DNA from: UBA685 sp049889495
GTDB taxonomy: Bacteria; Pseudomonadota; Alphaproteobacteria; Puniceispirillales; Puniceispirillaceae
Direction: 5' to 3'
Assembly: GCA_049889495.1 (NCBI GenBank)
Contig: JBMHDH010000027.1
Span: 1 to 64,000, forward strand
DNA: 64,000 nt
This document shows positions 52,464 to 60,998 of the stretch, piece after piece; position 1 is the first letter of the stretch, and every line of letters starts with the position of its first letter. The notes under the pieces are model-generated. The model did not search any database. It saw only the letters and a program-made list of their open reading frames with translations, and had not been told where the DNA came from. The position numbers were made by a program, and so were the translations under genes.

Positions 52464-54908
52464 ATGAGCGAAACAAATCTGCCACAAGCAACCTTGCCAG
52501 CTCATTTTTCACGTTGGTTCCAGCAAAAAGGCTGGCAGCCTCACGCCCATCAAATTGACATCCTATCAGCTTGGGAACAAGGCAAATCAAGCTTGCTGAT
52601 TGCCCCCACAGGCGCAGGCAAAACCTTATCAGGCTTTTTACCAAGCTTGATCACACTTTCTAAAAACACACCACAGGCAAACAAAAGATTACACACCCTT
52701 TATATCTCGCCTCTCAAAGCGCTTGCGACAGATATTGCGCGCAATTTAACGACTCCGATCACAGAGATGGCATTGCCAATCACGGTGGAAACCAGAACAG
52801 GGGACACCCCGCAATCCAAACGCAATCGCCAGAGAACCACCCCGCCAGATATCCTGCTAACCACACCAGAATCTCTTGAATTAATGCTTGGCTGGCCAGA
52901 TGCCCCCCAGATTTTTGGGTCTCTACAGACCATCATTATTGACGAAATCCACGCGCTAAATGGCATGAAAAGAGGTGATTTACTCTCTTTGAGCTTGGTG
53001 AAATTGCGGAATATGACAAAAGATGTGCGCGCCATTGGCCTTTCTGCGACCATTGCCGACCCGATGCGATTGACTGGCTTATTAAGCAACACGCCTTGTG
53101 ATGTGGCCATTATCAAGCCTGATTTACGCAAAACCATTCATGTCTCTATGCTTGAGACAAAAGCCGAAATACCTTGGGCAGGTCATTCAGCGCATTATGC
53201 TTTGCCAGAATTATATCACCTTCTGCAAACCCATAAAAAAACGCTGATTTTCGTCAATACCAGAGCGCAAGCTGAATTGCTGTTTCAAGCACTTTGGCTG
53301 GCCAATGATGATAATTTGAAAATTGGGTTGCATCATGGCTCGCTTGATGCAGGACAAAGGCGAAAGGTCGAAGCCTTTATGGCCCGCGGCGCATTAGACG
53401 CTGTGGTTGCCACCTCCTCTCTCGATTTGGGCATTGATTGGGCTGATATTGATTTGGTTGTGCAAATTGGCGCACCAAAGGGCGTATCACGGCTAGTGCA
53501 ACGGATTGGCCGCGCATCTCACAGGCTAGATGCCGCATCCAAGGCCGTGCTTGTGCCAGCCAATCGGTTTGAAGTGCTAGAGGTAAAAGCAGCCATTCAT
53601 TGCGTCAAAGAAATGCAACTAGATGACCCGCCGCCCCATGAAGGGGCGCTTGATGTTCTGGCGCAACATTTGGTGGGATGCGCTGTCTCTGCCCCTCTTG
53701 ATGCAGATCACATCTATCGCCAAGTAACCAGTGCACCGCCTTATGCAACGCTCAAAAGAGACGCCTTTGATCAGGTTTTGGATTTTGTGGCAACAGGCGG
53801 TTATGCGCTCTCTCACTATGATCAATTTCATCGCTTGGTCAAAGGCGTTGATGATCTCTGGCGTGTGGCCAGCCCGCAAGTGGCGCAAAGATGGCGCATG
53901 AATATTGGTACCATAGTCGAAACAGTAACCATGAAAGTCAGGATGAAAAGCGGTCCTGTCTTGGGCGAAATCGAAGAATATTTTGTGCAGGGTCTGACCA
54001 CAGGTGACCATTTCATCTTTGCTGGCAGAATGTTGGAATATATCGGCATTAAGACCAATATGGTGCTGGTCAGACAAAGCAATGCCAAAGAGCCAAAAGT
54101 GCCAGCCTATGCAGGTGGTCGCCTGCCCCTATCGCAAAATTTGGCAGATGTGGTGCGCACACAATTAACAGATGAAAGCCAATGGCATGATTTGCCGCCA
54201 GATGTCAAAAATTGGCTTACCTTGCAAAAAAGCAGATCAGGCCTGCCATCTGATAAAAAACTTTTGGTGGAAAGTTTTAAAAGAGGGCAACGCCATTACC
54301 TTGTCGCTTATTGTTTTGAAGGGCGTAATGCACATCAAACACTTGGCATGTTATTGACGCGCCGCATGGAACGGCTTGGATTTGGTCCTTTGGGGTTTGT
54401 GGCAACCGATTATGCCGTGGCGGTCTGGTCTGTGCATGCGGTCCACAGCCCTGATCATCTGTTTCAATCTGATTTATTAGGGGATGACCTTGAAGAATGG
54501 ATGGCGGAATCCACCATGTTAAAACGGTCTTTCAGACAAGTCGCCACCATCGCAGGTCTGATTGAAAAACGATTGCCTGGTCATGAAAAAACAGGCAAAC
54601 AAATGACGGTAAATTCAGATCTGATCTATGATGTGCTTCGGCGTCATCAACCAGATCATTTATTGTTAAAAGCAACCGAACAAGATGCGGCAAAAGGCTT
54701 GACAGATATTCGCCGTCTCTCTGAAATGCTAACACGATTTGAAGACCATATTGATTTCAGGCAACTGGCCTATATCAGCCCCCTTGCCCTCCCCTTAATG
54801 CTAGAGGTCGGCCGCGAAAGCGTCACCGCAGGGGGCGTGACAGATTTGCTTGAGGAGCTTGAAACATCTTTGCTTGAAGAGATCCATGGGGCACCCGCCA
54901 GATTGTAA
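52464..54908 (+). CDS. Ligase-associated Lhr-like DEXH helicase
   Basis: The 814-residue helicase has Walker A LIAPTGAGKT (about 45-54), TTPESLELML, the DEIH box (160-163), GLSATIADP and the motif VI region LVQRIGRASHR, followed by the winged-helix and beta-barrel Lhr core. Lhr-core enzymes are ATP-driven 3'-5' translocases. This short type is the one encoded with the ligase, exonuclease and PdeM. It is divergent from the GST gene and ends 10 bases before pdeM. Confidence 0.93.
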   Translation: MSETNLPQATLPAHFSRWFQQKGWQPHAHQIDILSAWEQGKSSLLIAPTGAGKTLSGFLPSLITLSKNTPQANKRLHTLYISPLKALATDIARNLTTPITEMALPITVETRTGDTPQSKRNRQRTTPPDILLTTPESLELMLGWPDAPQIFGSLQTIIIDEIHALNGMKRGDLLSLSLVKLRNMTKDVRAIGLSATIADPMRLTGLLSNTPCDVAIIKPDLRKTIHVSMLETKAEIPWAGHSAHYALPELYHLLQTHKKTLIFVNTRAQAELLFQALWLANDDNLKIGLHHGSLDAGQRRKVEAFMARGALDAVVATSSLDLGIDWADIDLVVQIGAPKGVSRLVQRIGRASHRLDAASKAVLVPANRFEVLEVKAAIHCVKEMQLDDPPPHEGALDVLAQHLVGCAVSAPLDADHIYRQVTSAPPYATLKRDAFDQVLDFVATGGYALSHYDQFHRLVKGVDDLWRVASPQVAQRWRMNIGTIVETVTMKVRMKSGPVLGEIEEYFVQGLTTGDHFIFAGRMLEYIGIKTNMVLVRQSNAKEPKVPAYAGGRLPLSQNLADVVRTQLTDESQWHDLPPDVKNWLTLQKSRSGLPSDKKLLVESFKRGQRHYLVAYCFEGRNAHQTLGMLLTRRMERLGFGPLGFVATDYAVAVWSVHAVHSPDHLFQSDLLGDDLEEWMAESTMLKRSFRQVATIAGLIEKRLPGHEKTGKQMTVNSDLIYDVLRRHQPDHLLLKATEQDAAKGLTDIRRLSEMLTRFEDHIDFRQLAYISPLALPLMLEVGRESVTAGGVTDLLEELETSLLEEIHGAPARL

Positions 54909-54918
54909 CAGTTCGACA

Positions 54919-55626
54919 ATGACATCACCGCAAAAATCAGCTTCTGCCCCTGCCATTCAATTCCATAGCGCAACATTCCATTTAAATGGCGATGGCACGC
55001 TTTATTGGCCAGATCAAGACACGTTGATCGTCTCTGATTTACATCTTGAAAAAGGGGCTGCCTTATCCCAAGGTGCGCCTTTGCCGCAATTCGATACGCT
55101 TGATACGCTTCAACGTCTTGAAAAGCGCCTGATCAAGGATAACCCAAAGCGTCTGTTATGTTTGGGCGATAATTTCCACACCACCGAACGGGCGTTTCGC
55201 CTGCCAGCCGATTATGTGGCATATTTGCATAAGATGATGGCTGATCGAGAGGTGATGTGGCTGACTGGCAATCATGATATGGCCTTGCCAGATCGTTTGC
55301 CAGGCACGGTGATGAGCGAAGTCACTCTTGCCAATATCCGTTTTTGTCATGAAACAGATCATCGCTCACAAAACCCCACTATTTCAGGGCATTTTCACCC
55401 CAAAGCCCGTGTTAAATTGCGCGCAAAACAGCTATCGGCACGTTGTTTTCTGCAAAGCGGTTATGATTTCATTATGCCTGCCTTTGGCAGCTACACAGGT
55501 GGGTTAAATATTCGTGATGCCGCCTTTGATGCCATTTTGACAAATACTGCCATCGTGCATTTGCTTCATGACGGAAAAATTTTTTCCATGCCTTTTGTGC
55601 CATCTGTGTTCTTGTCCGCACGATAA
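54919..55626 (+). CDS. pdeM: Ligase-associated endonuclease PdeM
   Basis: PdeM is a binuclear metallophosphoesterase; the Pseudomonas homologue is a manganese-dependent single-strand endonuclease. From ATG 54919 it has 235 residues. Metal motifs are IVSDLHLEKG (Asp40, His42), LGDNFH (Asp84), TGNHD (Asn118, His119) and SGHFHP. The family's usual GDSFHD reads GDNFHT here. Starts farther upstream fall within the helicase gene. Confidence 0.92.
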   Translation: MTSPQKSASAPAIQFHSATFHLNGDGTLYWPDQDTLIVSDLHLEKGAALSQGAPLPQFDTLDTLQRLEKRLIKDNPKRLLCLGDNFHTTERAFRLPADYVAYLHKMMADREVMWLTGNHDMALPDRLPGTVMSEVTLANIRFCHETDHRSQNPTISGHFHPKARVKLRAKQLSARCFLQSGYDFIMPAFGSYTGGLNIRDAAFDAILTNTAIVHLLHDGKIFSMPFVPSVFLSAR

Positions 55627-55648
55627 GGGGCAAAAACAGCCCTTTATC
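55622..55648 (+). terminator. Hairpin at the end of pdeM, weak terminator
   Basis: GATAAGGGGC (55622-55631) pairs with GCCCTTTATC (55639-55648) with one G-T wobble around AAAAACA. The stem includes the pdeM stop. The following bases are A-rich and not a T-run, so termination would be weak or factor dependent. Confidence 0.4.
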
Positions 55649-55687
55649 ATAATAAAAATCAAGAAATCTATCTCAGATTATTAAATC

Positions 55688-55703
55688 CACATTGTGGAAT
55701 GTG
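55688..55703. promoter_or_regulatory. Inverted repeat upstream of the lipid cluster
   Basis: CACATT and AATGTG are perfect inverted arms with GTGG between them, 58 bases before the FAD-protein start. The position suits an operator. I found no convincing sigma-E or EcfG promoter boxes nearby. Confidence 0.4.
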
Positions 55704-55761
55704 CCGTATATAGCTTTGTGTTTAAGTTAAAAATAAACAACGTATCGGGATAGGAAATAGC

Positions 55762-57069
55762 ATGCGTATAGCAGTTATTGGGGCTGGTATTTCGGGACTT
55801 GGGGCGGCTTGGTTGCTTGGCCGTGACCATGATGTGACCATTTTTGAAAAGCAAGACAGAATTGGCGGCCATGCCAATACAGTCGATGTGACATTAAATG
55901 GCAAAACGATCCCTGTTGATACAGGCTATATCGTTTATAATGAGCTAAATTACCCAAATTTAATCGGACTATTTGATTGTTTATCTGTGCCGACACAAGG
56001 CTCAAAGATGACATTTTCAGTGTCATTGCGTGATAAAGAATTGGAATATGAAGGCTCACTCGCAGGGCTTCTGGCGCAACCTTCCAACCTATTTAAGCCG
56101 CGCTATTGGTCAATGTTAAATGGCCTGCGTCGTTTTTATGCCGAAGGCTATAAACTAAGCCAAGCAAGCACAGCAGATGAAACCTTGGGCGACTTCATTC
56201 AAAGATCTGGTTTTTCTGACGCCTTTATCGAAGATCATCTTTTGCCAATGGGGGCTGCCATTTGGTCTTGCCCGACTGAGACCATGCTTGGCTTTCCCGT
56301 CAGAAGCTTTATGCAATTTATGGAAAATCATAAATTGATGAATTATATTGACCGCCCTGTTTGGCGCACAGTCACGGGTGGCTCGCGCCAATATATAAGA
56401 CGACTTCTTGATGATTTTTCAGGTAAAGTGCACCAAAACGCAACGATCACAGGCCTGAAACGCCAAGGGGCTGGCGTGATCGTGTCCGTCGAAGGCGAAG
56501 GCGATATCTATTTTGATAAGGTGATTATGGCCGCCCACGCTGATGAAAGCCTTGCCTTAATTCAAGATGCCAGCAGACAAGAACAAGATTTGCTTGGTGC
56601 GTTTCAGTTCCAGCCAAATAAGGTGATTTTGCATTCAGATCCTGACCTGATGCCAAAACGCAAGGGCGCATGGGCGGCTTGGAATTACCTGACATCTCGC
56701 AAAAGTGGTGACAATCAATTAAGCCTGACTTATTGGATGAACAAGCTGCAATCCATTGATAAAAATGTGCCGCTTTATGTCACGCTAAATCCTTTTGATG
56801 ACCCAAAAGATGAGTTAACGCATCAAGAATTTTCCTATGATCACCCGATTTTTGACAAGGCCGCAATATCTGCGCAAGATCAGCTAGGTGAGATCCAAGG
56901 GCAAAATCACCTCTATTTCTGTGGGGCTTGGACAAAATATGGTTTTCATGAAGATGGCCTTGCTTCTGCGGTAAAAGTTGCGAAATCCCTTGGTGTTAAG
57001 ATACCATGGGATAGCCCCACAACAGCGTGGCACGAACCACAAGCCATAGAAGACAGGCTAGAAGCCTGA
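55762..57069 (+). CDS. FAD-dependent amine oxidase-like protein
   Basis: The 435-residue protein has the FAD-binding start MRIAVIGAGISGLGAAWLL, IGGHANTVDV, and a C-terminal flavin block YFCGAWTKYGFHEDGLASAV. It belongs to the amine oxidase/protoporphyrinogen oxidase-like flavoproteins often found next to DUF1365 and CFA-type methyltransferase genes. In that context it probably oxidises or desaturates a lipid acyl chain, which is inference. It is the first gene of the cluster, with a 30-base gap to DUF1365. Confidence 0.9.
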   Translation: MRIAVIGAGISGLGAAWLLGRDHDVTIFEKQDRIGGHANTVDVTLNGKTIPVDTGYIVYNELNYPNLIGLFDCLSVPTQGSKMTFSVSLRDKELEYEGSLAGLLAQPSNLFKPRYWSMLNGLRRFYAEGYKLSQASTADETLGDFIQRSGFSDAFIEDHLLPMGAAIWSCPTETMLGFPVRSFMQFMENHKLMNYIDRPVWRTVTGGSRQYIRRLLDDFSGKVHQNATITGLKRQGAGVIVSVEGEGDIYFDKVIMAAHADESLALIQDASRQEQDLLGAFQFQPNKVILHSDPDLMPKRKGAWAAWNYLTSRKSGDNQLSLTYWMNKLQSIDKNVPLYVTLNPFDDPKDELTHQEFSYDHPIFDKAAISAQDQLGEIQGQNHLYFCGAWTKYGFHEDGLASAVKVAKSLGVKIPWDSPTTAWHEPQAIEDRLEA

Positions 57070-57099
57070 TTGGCATGACGGGGTAAAAGGGAGACTGTC

Positions 57100-57936
57100 A
57101 TGCCGCAACCATCACATGCAGCAGATACCACAGCTTGCCAATTGGTGTTATCAGATATCCACCACACACGTCATGCCCCAAGGGCGCATTTCTTATCTCG
57201 TGCTGGCCTATCTCTGAATATCGATGTGGATCGCTTGGCTGATGCGGATCAGCAATCACCGCTTTTTTCGGTTGGCAAATGGAATTTGCTATCATTTTAT
57301 CAAACAGATTACGGGCCGTTTCATAAATCAAATCACCAAGAGCAAAAACATAAATATCACAATCTTGGTGATTATATCAGGGATCTAGCGACCCAATATG
57401 GCATCTCAAAAAAACTGGCCAAGATTAACCTTTTGACCTTCCCTCGTATTTTGGGCGCAAGCTTTAATCCCTTATCGGTTTATCGCTGTCTGGATGAGGC
57501 AGGGCAATTGGTGATGGTTGTCTATGAGGTGCATAACACCTTTGGAGAAATGCACAGCTATATTGGCCTTGCCACTGATACAGGCCATGCCAGCCTTCAC
57601 CACACGAAAAAGATCTTTCATGTATCACCGTTTTTTGATGTCTCTGGTGATTATCAATTATTTTCAAAGCAAGATGACGATAAATGCCATGTCATCATCC
57701 GCTATCGTAAAGATGGCAAGCTGGCTTTGACAGCGACATTACGCGGGCTGATCACACCGATGACCAGCAAAACCATTATCTCTGGTCTTTTTTCCCAAAA
57801 ACAATGGCCGATGCGCCCTTGGTTTGCCATTCATATCGAAGCCGCAAAATTGTTTTTGAAAAAATTGACCTTTCATTCAAAACCAACGCCACCAGGCCAA
57901 ACACACAGCCTATCTTCAACAAAGGGACTGAAATAA
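57100..57936 (+). CDS. DUF1365 protein
   Basis: The 278 residues show the DUF1365 pattern: HTRHAPRAHFLSRAG region at the start, NLLTFPRILGASFNPLSVYRC in the middle, and KIFHVSPFFDVSGDYQL later. No catalytic function is established. AAGGGAG lies before the ATG. The stop and the next start share one base (TAATG), so it is tightly coupled to the CFA-type gene, as in most genomes that have this pair. Confidence 0.93.
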   Translation: MPQPSHAADTTACQLVLSDIHHTRHAPRAHFLSRAGLSLNIDVDRLADADQQSPLFSVGKWNLLSFYQTDYGPFHKSNHQEQKHKYHNLGDYIRDLATQYGISKKLAKINLLTFPRILGASFNPLSVYRCLDEAGQLVMVVYEVHNTFGEMHSYIGLATDTGHASLHHTKKIFHVSPFFDVSGDYQLFSKQDDDKCHVIIRYRKDGKLALTATLRGLITPMTSKTIISGLFSQKQWPMRPWFAIHIEAAKLFLKKLTFHSKPTPPGQTHSLSSTKGLK

Positions 57937-59132
57937 TGTTGATCTCATTGCGCTATAATATTGCCAAAAAGCTGTTGCTGAAAGTTGCAAAACATCTGAA
58001 ATCTGGCCAAATCACGTTACGCTTTCCCGAAGGAGATGAACATCATTTTACAGGCGCAAAACAAGGCCCATCTGCCGATTTAACCATCGTGAAAAAAGAA
58101 GGGCTTTTGCGGATTATCAAGGCTGGTAAATTGGGCTTTTGCGAAGCCTATATGGCGCAAGAAGTCGAAACAACTGGCCTTGTGGATTTAATCGAATTTG
58201 CCGCAACAAATAATCAAGAGATTGAATCCAAGTTAAAAATGACCCCGCTAACATGGCTGATCACCCGTATCGGGCATATGTTAAATCGCAATTCAAAATC
58301 AGGGTCTCGCAAGAATATTTCCTATCATTATGATTTGGGAAATGACTTTTATGCCCTTTGGCTTGATGACACCATGACCTATTCGTCTGCGGTCTATGAA
58401 AGCGAGGCAACCTCTTTATCAGATGCGCAAAAAATGAAATATCGCAAGCTAGCTGAAATGGCAGAATTACAAGCTGGTGACCATGTGCTTGAAATTGGCT
58501 GTGGCTGGGGCGGCTTTGCAGAATTTGCAGCCTCTGAATATGATGTGACATTAACCTGTATCACCATTTCACAAGAACAATATGATTTTGCCAAAGCGCG
58601 CATCGAAAAAGCAGGGCTATCAGATCGTGTGGAAATCGTCATCACCGATTACCGTGATTTGAAATCGCAAAGCTTTGATAAGGTCGTCTCAATCGAAATG
58701 TTCGAAGCGGTTGGCATGGCTTATTGGCCAACCTATTTCAACAAAGTATCAGACGTGCTTCGCACAGGTGGCAAAGCCGCATTACAAGTCATCACCATTG
58801 ATCACAAAGAATTTGAAAGCTATTGCCAAACACCTGATTTCATCCAGAAATATATTTTCCCAGGCGGCATGTTGCCCTCGATGGAAGCCATTGAAGATCC
58901 CATCAAAAAATCTGGCATGCGCTTGGCCAAAAGCCATGGTTACGGATTACATTATGCAAGAACACTTGATGAATGGCGGCAAAAATTTGTGGAACAATGG
59001 CCAAAAATCGAATCTCAAGCAGGGTTTGATATCACTTTCAAACGCATGTGGGAGCTCTATCTTGCCTATTGTGAAGGGGGATTTAAAACAGGCATGATTG
59101 ATGTCAAACAAATGACCTTGGTCAAAGATTAA
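57936..59132 (+). CDS. Divergent CFA-type SAM-dependent methyltransferase
   Basis: The 398-residue protein is clearly of the CFA synthase family (SYHYDLGNDFYALWL, VLEIGCGWGGFAEFA, KYIFPGGMLPS). Compared with E. coli Cfa, the bicarbonate-site Cys is Ser (TYSSAVY) and the His is Gln (AALQVITI), while Glu (FEAVG) and Tyr (HYARTL) remain. It may therefore catalyse a different lipid methylation or follow-on reaction rather than cyclopropanation. Its relatives near FAD and DUF1365 genes have been tied to furan fatty acids in Rhodobacter, as far as I recall. It is coupled to DUF1365. Confidence 0.88.
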   Translation: MLISLRYNIAKKLLLKVAKHLKSGQITLRFPEGDEHHFTGAKQGPSADLTIVKKEGLLRIIKAGKLGFCEAYMAQEVETTGLVDLIEFAATNNQEIESKLKMTPLTWLITRIGHMLNRNSKSGSRKNISYHYDLGNDFYALWLDDTMTYSSAVYESEATSLSDAQKMKYRKLAEMAELQAGDHVLEIGCGWGGFAEFAASEYDVTLTCITISQEQYDFAKARIEKAGLSDRVEIVITDYRDLKSQSFDKVVSIEMFEAVGMAYWPTYFNKVSDVLRTGGKAALQVITIDHKEFESYCQTPDFIQKYIFPGGMLPSMEAIEDPIKKSGMRLAKSHGYGLHYARTLDEWRQKFVEQWPKIESQAGFDITFKRMWELYLAYCEGGFKTGMIDVKQMTLVKD

Positions 59133-59275
59133 GCCACAATACCCTCTTAGAATTGCCTGAAATCTCAACAGGTGGAAAAGAAATTACGGCAATGATCCAT
59201 CCCCTATGCTGCGGCGTAACTAAGGCATAGAAACAAAAATCGACCGGCTTGATTTTTTTTAAGGGGGTGAGATGC

Positions 59276-59776
59276 ATGTCACAAAACACATCTAACACCA
59301 TACCAGCGAAATTCGTGCCAGAAGATTTTTTTTCTGGTCGTTTAAAAGCCAGCGGCATGTTTATTGACCGCTTTGGCAATATCCAAAAGCGGTTCTCTGC
59401 CGATGTGGAATGCCAACCAGAAAATGATGGCTTTATCTTAAATGAAAATTTCATCTTTGATGATGGCAAAACCGAACAACGCATTTGGCATATCAGTCGG
59501 TCATCTGACAGCAACTACATTGGCAAAACAGATGATGTCAGAGATATCGCCAAAGGCCATTTAACAGATATTGGCTTATTATGGCGCTATGATTTTTATC
59601 TTGAGCTATTTGGCAGACGTGTCTTGGTAAATTTCAATGATAAAATGATTATGCAATCCAAAGATGTTGTATTAAATCACGCAACCATCACCAAATTCGG
59701 CTTAAAATTAGGCGAATTATTCATCAGCTTTCATAAAAATGATGAGGCCCCAGCCTCAATGCGCAAACAAGCGTGA
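59276..59776 (+). CDS. DUF3833 family protein
   Basis: The 166-residue protein from ATG 59276 (AAGGGGG eight bases before) has the DUF3833 pattern DFFSGRLKASGMFIDRFG, FIFDDGKTEQRIWHI and the Asp-rich YIGKTDDVRDIAKG. A lipocalin-like beta-barrel is plausible. The usual lipoprotein signal is not visible here. A hairpin, CTATGC/GCATAG at 59204-59230, lies in the 143-base gap after the CFA-type gene. Its 3' end overlaps the convergent NTF2-like gene by 21 bases. Confidence 0.82.
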   Translation: MSQNTSNTIPAKFVPEDFFSGRLKASGMFIDRFGNIQKRFSADVECQPENDGFILNENFIFDDGKTEQRIWHISRSSDSNYIGKTDDVRDIAKGHLTDIGLLWRYDFYLELFGRRVLVNFNDKMIMQSKDVVLNHATITKFGLKLGELFISFHKNDEAPASMRKQA

Positions 59777-60187
59777 TAGCCGTCTGGTCACCCAGCCCAC
59801 ATAAGGCAAATGCCCCAAAAGCTGGCTTGCACTATCCCAATGATCGTGATGGCATATCACCTTACCAGCACCATCAAAGCGGATTTCGCTCATCCCCAAA
59901 ATATCAAAAGGCATTTGCGGCGCGGCATTCACAATCCCTGTCATCCGCCATTTCATATAGGATGCGTCCTGTGATGAAGCCACATCCAATACCGCAAAAG
60001 CAGGGTTGGTCATTTGCTCAAACATCTTATGAAACACAGCCACCATCTTATCTGGCCCATGTAATTTATTGAACGGGTCGATAAAGACAATATCATCAGC
60101 CAATAAAGCACGTAATTCGTCTAAATTATCAGGGGCAATGCGTTCAAAATAAGACGCATATATAAGGGCGTTATCATGAAAGGACAT
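59756..60187 (-). CDS. NTF2/SnoaL-like protein
   Basis: The 143-residue protein has the cone-shaped NTF2-fold pattern: YFERIAPDNLDELRALLADDIVFIDPFN near the start and ICHHDHWD toward the end. Such proteins occur beside the FAD/DUF1365/CFA cluster in other proteobacteria. The function is not known; small-molecule binding or isomerase activity are possible. It overlaps DUF3833 tail to tail and follows the SDR gene after a 50-base gap. Confidence 0.85.
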   Translation of the reverse strand: MSFHDNALIYASYFERIAPDNLDELRALLADDIVFIDPFNKLHGPDKMVAVFHKMFEQMTNPAFAVLDVASSQDASYMKWRMTGIVNAAPQMPFDILGMSEIRFDGAGKVICHHDHWDSASQLLGHLPYVGWVTRRLSRLFAH

Positions 60188-60237
60188 AGGAGTAATCTTC
60201 CTTATTCATCACCTAGGATCTTTTTGCAGGGTATCTT

Positions 60238-60984
60238 CTAGCGGGTGATTTTTTTCACAATGTTGAAATAGGTGTCATTTGGCAACCATTTTAGCCATTT
60301 CATCTTTCTGGCAAAGGATTTGGGAAAGGCAATTTCAAATTTATCTTGCCCAAGCCCCTGAATAATTTGGCGTGCCGCCTCTTCGCTTGAAATAATATCT
60401 GGCATAGCGAAATCATTCACCGCTGTGGCTTCTGTTTCCACAAAGCCAGGACAGATAATCTGGATTTTAACACCGCTTCCCTGCAAATCAAAGCGCAAGG
60501 CTTCCCCTAGATTAATCAAAGCTGCCTTGGTTGGCCCATAAGCCGCAGAACGCGGCAAGCCGCGATAACCAGCCACAGATGCCATCAAAGCGATATGCCC
60601 CCTACCAGTGGCTTGCATCGCTGGCAGGATGGCTGCCAGTCCATTTACCACACCCATATAATTCACCGCCATATGCTGGGCAAAATCAGACACCGCAATC
60701 TCATTGGCAGGCGATGGGATATATAGCCCTGCATTGGGGATAAAAACATCAATTGCACCATGGTGGGCTTGTGCCTTTTTGACAGCATCTGTCATCTGCG
60801 CTTCATCTGTCACATCACCTGTCACAGCATAAAAATCATCAAAACGGTCTGACAAGGTGGCCAGACGATCCCCACGTCTTGCCATGCCAGAAACGTTATG
60901 ACCTGCTTGCACAAGCTGTTCTGTCAAAGCAAGGCCAATGCCTGAACTAACCCCTGTGATGAAATAATGCTGCCTATTTGCCAT
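60238..60984 (-). CDS. SDR-family oxidoreductase of the lipid cluster
   Basis: The 248 residues contain ITGVSSGIGLAL, IPNAGLYIPSP and the catalytic Ser and YxxxK (SVAGYRGLPRSAAYGPTK). SDRs of this type accompany the NTF2-like and FAD/DUF1365/CFA genes elsewhere, which suggests a redox step on the same lipid. It lies 14 bases after another SDR gene. Confidence 0.9.
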   Translation of the reverse strand: MANRQHYFITGVSSGIGLALTEQLVQAGHNVSGMARRGDRLATLSDRFDDFYAVTGDVTDEAQMTDAVKKAQAHHGAIDVFIPNAGLYIPSPANEIAVSDFAQHMAVNYMGVVNGLAAILPAMQATGRGHIALMASVAGYRGLPRSAAYGPTKAALINLGEALRFDLQGSGVKIQIICPGFVETEATAVNDFAMPDIISSEEAARQIIQGLGQDKFEIAFPKSFARKMKWLKWLPNDTYFNIVKKITR

Positions 60985-60998
60985 AATATCTGGGGTCC

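Noticed and set aside
55627..55761. Sigma-E or EcfG promoter before the FAD gene
   Set aside because: GGAAT occurs but no matching downstream box at the right spacing was found.
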